A stretch of 64,000 nt of DNA from Sipunculus nudus. Lineage: Eukaryota; Annelida; Sipuncula; Golfingiida; Sipunculidae. Of the stretch, positions 59,897-64,000 are shown piece by piece. The position numbers were made by a program, and so were the translations under genes. Numbering within the stretch: the first letter of the stretch is position 1; each line of letters begins with the position of its first letter. The notes beneath the pieces are model-generated. The model worked only from the letters and a program-made list of their open reading frames with translations. It did not search any database and was not told the DNA's origin. The stretch spans positions 65,097,389 through 65,161,388 of the forward strand of contig CM049315.1 of the NCBI GenBank assembly GCA_026874595.1, written 5' to 3'.

Positions 59897-60940
59897 AAAA
59901 ATGCTACATTACACAACATTGCATCTTCTGGATAACACCTTGAATTATTTTTTCAAGGAAAGTTTTTGCATATCGGAGTGGAAACAGCATTACAATTAAG
60001 GAGATACAGTGAAAAAAATAACAATTACCGCATAACACTTGGTGGGTTGGGTTTGCGGGGGGGGGGGGGAGATGATTGGGGTGGTGATATGAGAATAACT
60101 GTACACCTGTCACAGCAGGGGATCTCCCCCAGTGACGGTAACAAATCAGAAACTCTGGCATAGCTGACTTCCAGTGACCTGGAGTGGGACCCTGCATCTG
60201 TAATCAAAGCAAGTGACTACAGAAAAAAATCAATAACTAGCTTAATTTTCAAGCTTTTATTTTCAAATTTCAGATTTAGACAAACAAAATATTTATGTTT
60301 ACATGCTGTGAAAATTAAATCAATGGTGCTTACAGGAAAAAAACGTGCCAAAGTTGGGCAAAATTTAAGGTACTGATTTTTTTTTATGCTAATAACTTAA
60401 AAAATTTACAAAATTCAGATCTAATTTTGGGTAAACAATTGAATCTTAATTAAACATAGTTATATACTTGAGAAAATAGACTCTCGTTTCAAAATTTTTC
60501 ATTTTAAGTGAGTTATTATTTTTCCTGATTTTTTACAAAGTCCATTATGTTTGGGCCCATAACTTAAAGAATTTATACTTTACAGACTTAATTTCTGGCA
60601 TGTAAATAGGAACTATATAGAGGAATATTTATGGTAAATATGAGGAAAAACAGATGAGTAGTTTTGATATTAGGCAATCCTGAAGTGTGAAAATAGGATT
60701 TTAATAAAAAAATTGAGGTTTTTCTTTAATTTTTAAAGAAACGAAGTCGCAAAGACCCAGTTTTTGGCTTGGTAGGAGATCTTGGGGACATCTAACATTA
60801 TGCTGAATTTTGGATTCCTAGGTCTTACGGTTTCAAAACGTGCCACATCTACGGACGGACGGACGGACGGACGGACAGACGGACGGACGACGGACAATGG
60901 ACCACGACTAAAGCTCAGATGACTTATAGTCAGGTGAGCT

Positions 60941-62660
60941 AATGATACGTACGTAGGCATTTAATAAGTTTCTTCGTGATGAACAGCACAGATATGATCC
61001 CGTCCCTGTTTGGTATATAGTGTCATTGTGAAACTCTCTCCGCTCCTCTGCTTCCCTGCTGCTGTTAATACTCTCACCTCGTCCTAACATGCATTACTTA
61101 CGATCGCATTGAAAAATACATGGTAAGAGCTTGAGGACATATTACCAAGTCATAATATAATTGAAATATAAACATGAAAAACAAATAAAAAAATAAAAAA
61201 AATCCAACCAAGACAATATAATGTTATTAAGCTGAATAATTTCTAGTTTTTGCATAATAATTCAAACTGCTGGACAGGCCTTCTTATTCTTTCTCCTTTT
61301 GACATAACTTGTGGGAATATTGTGATACAAATTTAGGCACTACTTATCCCGTACTGTACGGGTCTAATGCGCTGAGCTTAGACGTGCACAGTAATTAAGT
61401 TACTTTTTTATATTTGGTCTTCGATTTTGAGGATAGATATATCACAATATTTCAGATAAATTAGAATAGAATTGATTGGGTCTTAATTTATTAGAAAACT
61501 TATATGATTACTTTTCCTGATAATTATGTGTTCAAAATGGCTCAAGGAACGGCTTTCATTATATTTAAGTCAATTAACACCTCCAGGTTCAGAAGAACAT
61601 GGTACATAGAACATGTTCATAGTAACAGGGAAGCATCACAGTGAAAATCAAAAGCGTCTGGAGAGAAACATATGACACCACATTCAACTTATATACAAAG
61701 AGTACTATAAAATAGAATAAACAGCGGGTCATTCATTCATCTGTATATGGTTAAATATTCATAATTTTACCATAAGGATTTCAAGGAGTGTCGAGAACTA
61801 ACGTATTAATGCACTAAAAATTTTAATATGTAAACATCATCTCAAACCAACTTCTTTTGGGAACAGTTAAAAGAAAAAGCCGTCAAATTCAATGTTTTTA
61901 AGGGTGTTTTTTATGTATGGTACCAACACGCAGATCCAAAACAAGGAGTTAAACATCCGTATGCGAGAAAATAAGACTGTGGGCTGCGATGGTTCTGCTC
62001 GGAAACTTTAATTTAAAGCAAAACTGAACTGATAGTGTGAAAGAATAGGCATAATATTGCTCCTGATTATGTCCCTTTAAGGTACTGTTAAGTGGTTCCG
62101 TGGTTACGTTGATGACGGCGGGGGTCCTACAGGTTACCGGTTGTGATGAAACCAGAGGAACACAGAGGGACAATCGAACGGAGAGCGTTGAAGCATAACA
62201 CCACAGAAGACAACAGATAAACAGTGGACTATTTTCGTTAACTGGAACTTGTTCTTTTGTGAACGGGACGACGTCACGTCGCGTACAACTATAAAAGCAT
62301 CACATGCCCTTTCCCGTATGGGCTGCAATTATTATTTGAACTGTCGTGGTGCTCACCAGGCCTGGTTTTGGACTTTGCATCGTTTGAGGATGGACTTTTT
62401 ACCGTGAACGGCTCCTACGTAGCCCTAGTATTCGTACTATGTGGTTTATTACATGATTTATAGACAACCCTAATTCACTTCACGTCAAGCTAAGTATTTC
62501 TGTTTGTATTAACATGGGTGTCTCACTTGGACAGACTTTTATGTAATCCTAAACTTTTTGTATTCTTGTTTATAATGATTTGATTATTATAAATATTATC
62601 ATTTAACAAGTCTTTCCTCAGTTGAGTTGGTTGCGTGTCGAACCCGGATGAAAGTTTAGT
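60941..62660. other. No supported gene; possible promoter-like stretch
   Basis: Mostly anonymous. 62100-62400 is less AT-rich and includes GACGTCACGTCGCG followed by CTATAAAAGCATC (62287-62299), which has the look of a TATA-type core promoter on the plus strand, but no coding exon follows that I can recognise. Minus-strand frames at 61949-62328 lack a family signature. Confidence 0.35.
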
Positions 62661-62664
62661 TACA

Positions 62665-63012
62665 CGTAACAGTACTGATTTTATATTCGTGCTAATAACT
62701 TAAAAAATGTGCAAAATTCAGATTTCATTTTCGGTATACAATTGAATCCTGATGAAATAAAGTTATATCCCTGATTAAAAAGTCTCTTGCTTCAACAATC
62801 TCATGTTTTGTAAGCAAATATCTTTTCTGATTTATTTTTTTTTTTTTTACGAATAGCCATTATGGTTTGGCACAAAATTCAAGAAATGACACACAATACT
62901 GACCTTAATTCGGGGTATGTACATAGGAAATATATAGAGGAATGCTTATATTAAATATCAATATCAGATCAGTGGTTTTGATATTATGCAGTCTTCAAGT
63001 GTAACAATGTTT
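62665..63012 (+). mobile_element. Family A tail fragment
   Basis: GTACTGATTTTATATTCGTG through GGTATACAATTGAATCCTGA, AAAGTTATATCCCTGATTAA and TTTTGATATTATGCAGTC match the tail block. The fragment stops at a T-run just before the inverted tail at 63020. Confidence 0.8.
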
Positions 63013-63019
63013 TTTTTTT

Positions 63020-63235
63020 AGCTCAGCTGACTATAACTCATCTGAGCTATAAGATAGCCGTGGTCCTTTGTCCGTCAGCTGTCCGCCCGTCCGTTAAACT
63101 GGCACGTTTTAAAACCGTTGGACCTATGAACTTGAAATTCGGCGTACAGTTAATGTTCCGAAATCTCCTACCATACCGAAAATGGGGTCACTAGGACTTT
63201 GTTCCTTTGAGATATTAAGGAAAAAGTCTTTGGAA
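63020..63235 (-). mobile_element. Family A tail end, inverted
   Basis: Begins AGCTCAGCTGACTATAACTC and reads the complement of the tail: GTCCTTTGTCCGTC, CGCCCGTCCGTT, GGCACGTTTTAAAACC, CTCCTACCATACCG, TTCCTTTGAGATATTAAGGA. It lies back to back with the forward copy that follows. Confidence 0.85.
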
Positions 63236-63745
63236 GATTTATTTTTTGGGTATACAATTGAATCTTCATGAATAAGTTATATCCCTGAAAAAGTCTCTAG
63301 CTTCAGCAAATCTTATGTTAAGTGAGTAAATATATTTTCTGATTTTTTATAAGGTGCATTATGTTCGGGCCCATAACTTCAAAAAATTACGCAACACTGA
63401 CCTAATTTTTGGTATTTACATAGGAAATGTATGACAAATATGCATCTATACTATGATCAAATTCATCCCAGTGGATTTGAAATTAGGCAGTCTTGAAGTG
63501 TAACAATGGGTTTTTAATGGAAAAAGGAGGTTTTTCCTTAATATCTTGGAGAAACGATGTCCTTGTGACCCAAATTCGGTATAGTAGGAGATTTTGGTGA
63601 AATCTAACTGTATGCTGAATTTCAGATTTGTAGGTACAACATTTATTAAAACGTGCTAGTTCAAAGGACGGTCGGACGGACGGACAGATAGCCGACGGAC
63701 AAAGGACCATGACTATAGCTCAAATGATTTAAAGTCAGCTGAGCT
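63236..63745 (+). mobile_element. Family A tail copy
   Basis: TTTTTTGGGTATACAATTGA through TGTTCGGGCCCATAACTTC, TAGGAGATTTTGG and GGACGGTCGGACGGACGGAC to GTCAGCTGAGCT. Together with the inverted copy just upstream, it gives a palindromic arrangement of tails about 0.7 kb across. Confidence 0.85.
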
Positions 63746-64000
63746 AAAACAGATTACACAGAAATGCTTTTATCTTGGTGACATCTGTGCTATAGAGGTC
63801 TAGATTTCGGTATTTCTTTAACATTTGGCAAGCTAGACATGGCAAATCTGCAAACCTCGCACCATTTCTTGTCAAAGAAGAATAAACAAGATTTCACCGA
63901 AATGTTATAACTTGAAAACATTTAATGCTAGAAAGGTCTGCAACAATTCAATAATAGCACACCTACATAAACATATTTCTTCTTTCTGCTTCCCCACAAT
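63746..64000. other. No feature seen
   Basis: Anonymous sequence to the window end. Confidence 0.4.

Larger units (their letters stand above)
56627..60940 (+). mobile_element. Family A repeat copy interrupted by another member
   Basis: Starts CAAGGGACCTATGGGTCACT and matches 29766-30992 through AAGTGTAAGAGGAAGAGGTA, GGTTTATATGATTGGTTTGT and ATTTGTTAAAATCATTTAAA, then is broken at 57470. It resumes at 59897 (AATGCTACATTACAC) and runs through the G-run block, CCAGTGACCTGGAGTGGGAC and the tail to GTCAGGTGAGCT. An extra ~540-bp AT-rich stretch (about 56850-57390) is absent from the 29766 copy. The tail contains the longest ACGG run in the window (about 60851-60892). Confidence 0.85.

Noticed and set aside
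62280-62330. TATA-box-like GTCACGTCGCG...CTATAAAAGC promoter or LTR
   Set aside because: No downstream exon or paired LTR could be identified; a single TATAAAA in AT-rich DNA is weak evidence.

Overview
The window is AT-rich, repeat-dominated animal DNA. Exon-like segments with GT/AG boundaries, non-LTR retrotransposon relics, DNA-transposon relics and long satellites all point to a eukaryote. The style of the dispersed repeats (ACGG-rich tails ending in an imperfect 'AGCTCAG...CTGAGCT' palindrome, arrays of 'GACCTTTGACC' motifs) suggests a marine invertebrate, most likely a mollusc. That last step is inference; no conserved gene here fixes the species. I saw no tRNA, rRNA, CRISPR array or prokaryotic-type operon.

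Layout. 1-16937 is one uninterrupted 61-bp satellite (about 278 monomers) with internal block duplications in exact multiples of 61. 16938-18820 is spacer plus a fold-back TA-rich repeat. 19063-31635 is a nest of terminal-inverted-repeat (TIR) DNA transposons with recognisable 9-bp target-site duplications: a 444-bp element; a 6-kb fold-back element with ~0.8-kb arms; a 2.7-kb element with ~480-bp TIRs inserted in one of those arms and carrying a truncated zinc-finger exon; and a 548-bp element. Between the first two lies the only plausible host-like coding sequence, a two-exon gene piece at 20638-21243. 32700-39300 holds three decayed LINE fragments and a TAA/TTA-flanked Harbinger-like MITE split by a 2.2-kb insertion.

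40080-46311 is a second satellite (28 units of about 210 bp, each with a G-run) interrupted by a second copy of the same MITE. 48090-64000 is a mosaic of one abundant repeat family ('family A', start CAAGGGACC, end CAGCTGAGCT), including one copy nested inside another, together with a 37-bp and a 57-bp minisatellite, another TAA-flanked MITE, a ~0.79-kb spaced duplication and microsatellites.

No complete functional gene is supported. Nearly all open frames of 60-270 codons are chance or repeat-derived. The interest lies in repeat architecture: shared 9-bp duplications, empty sites preserved in sibling copies, which date insertions relative to each other, and candidate exon carriage by transposons.
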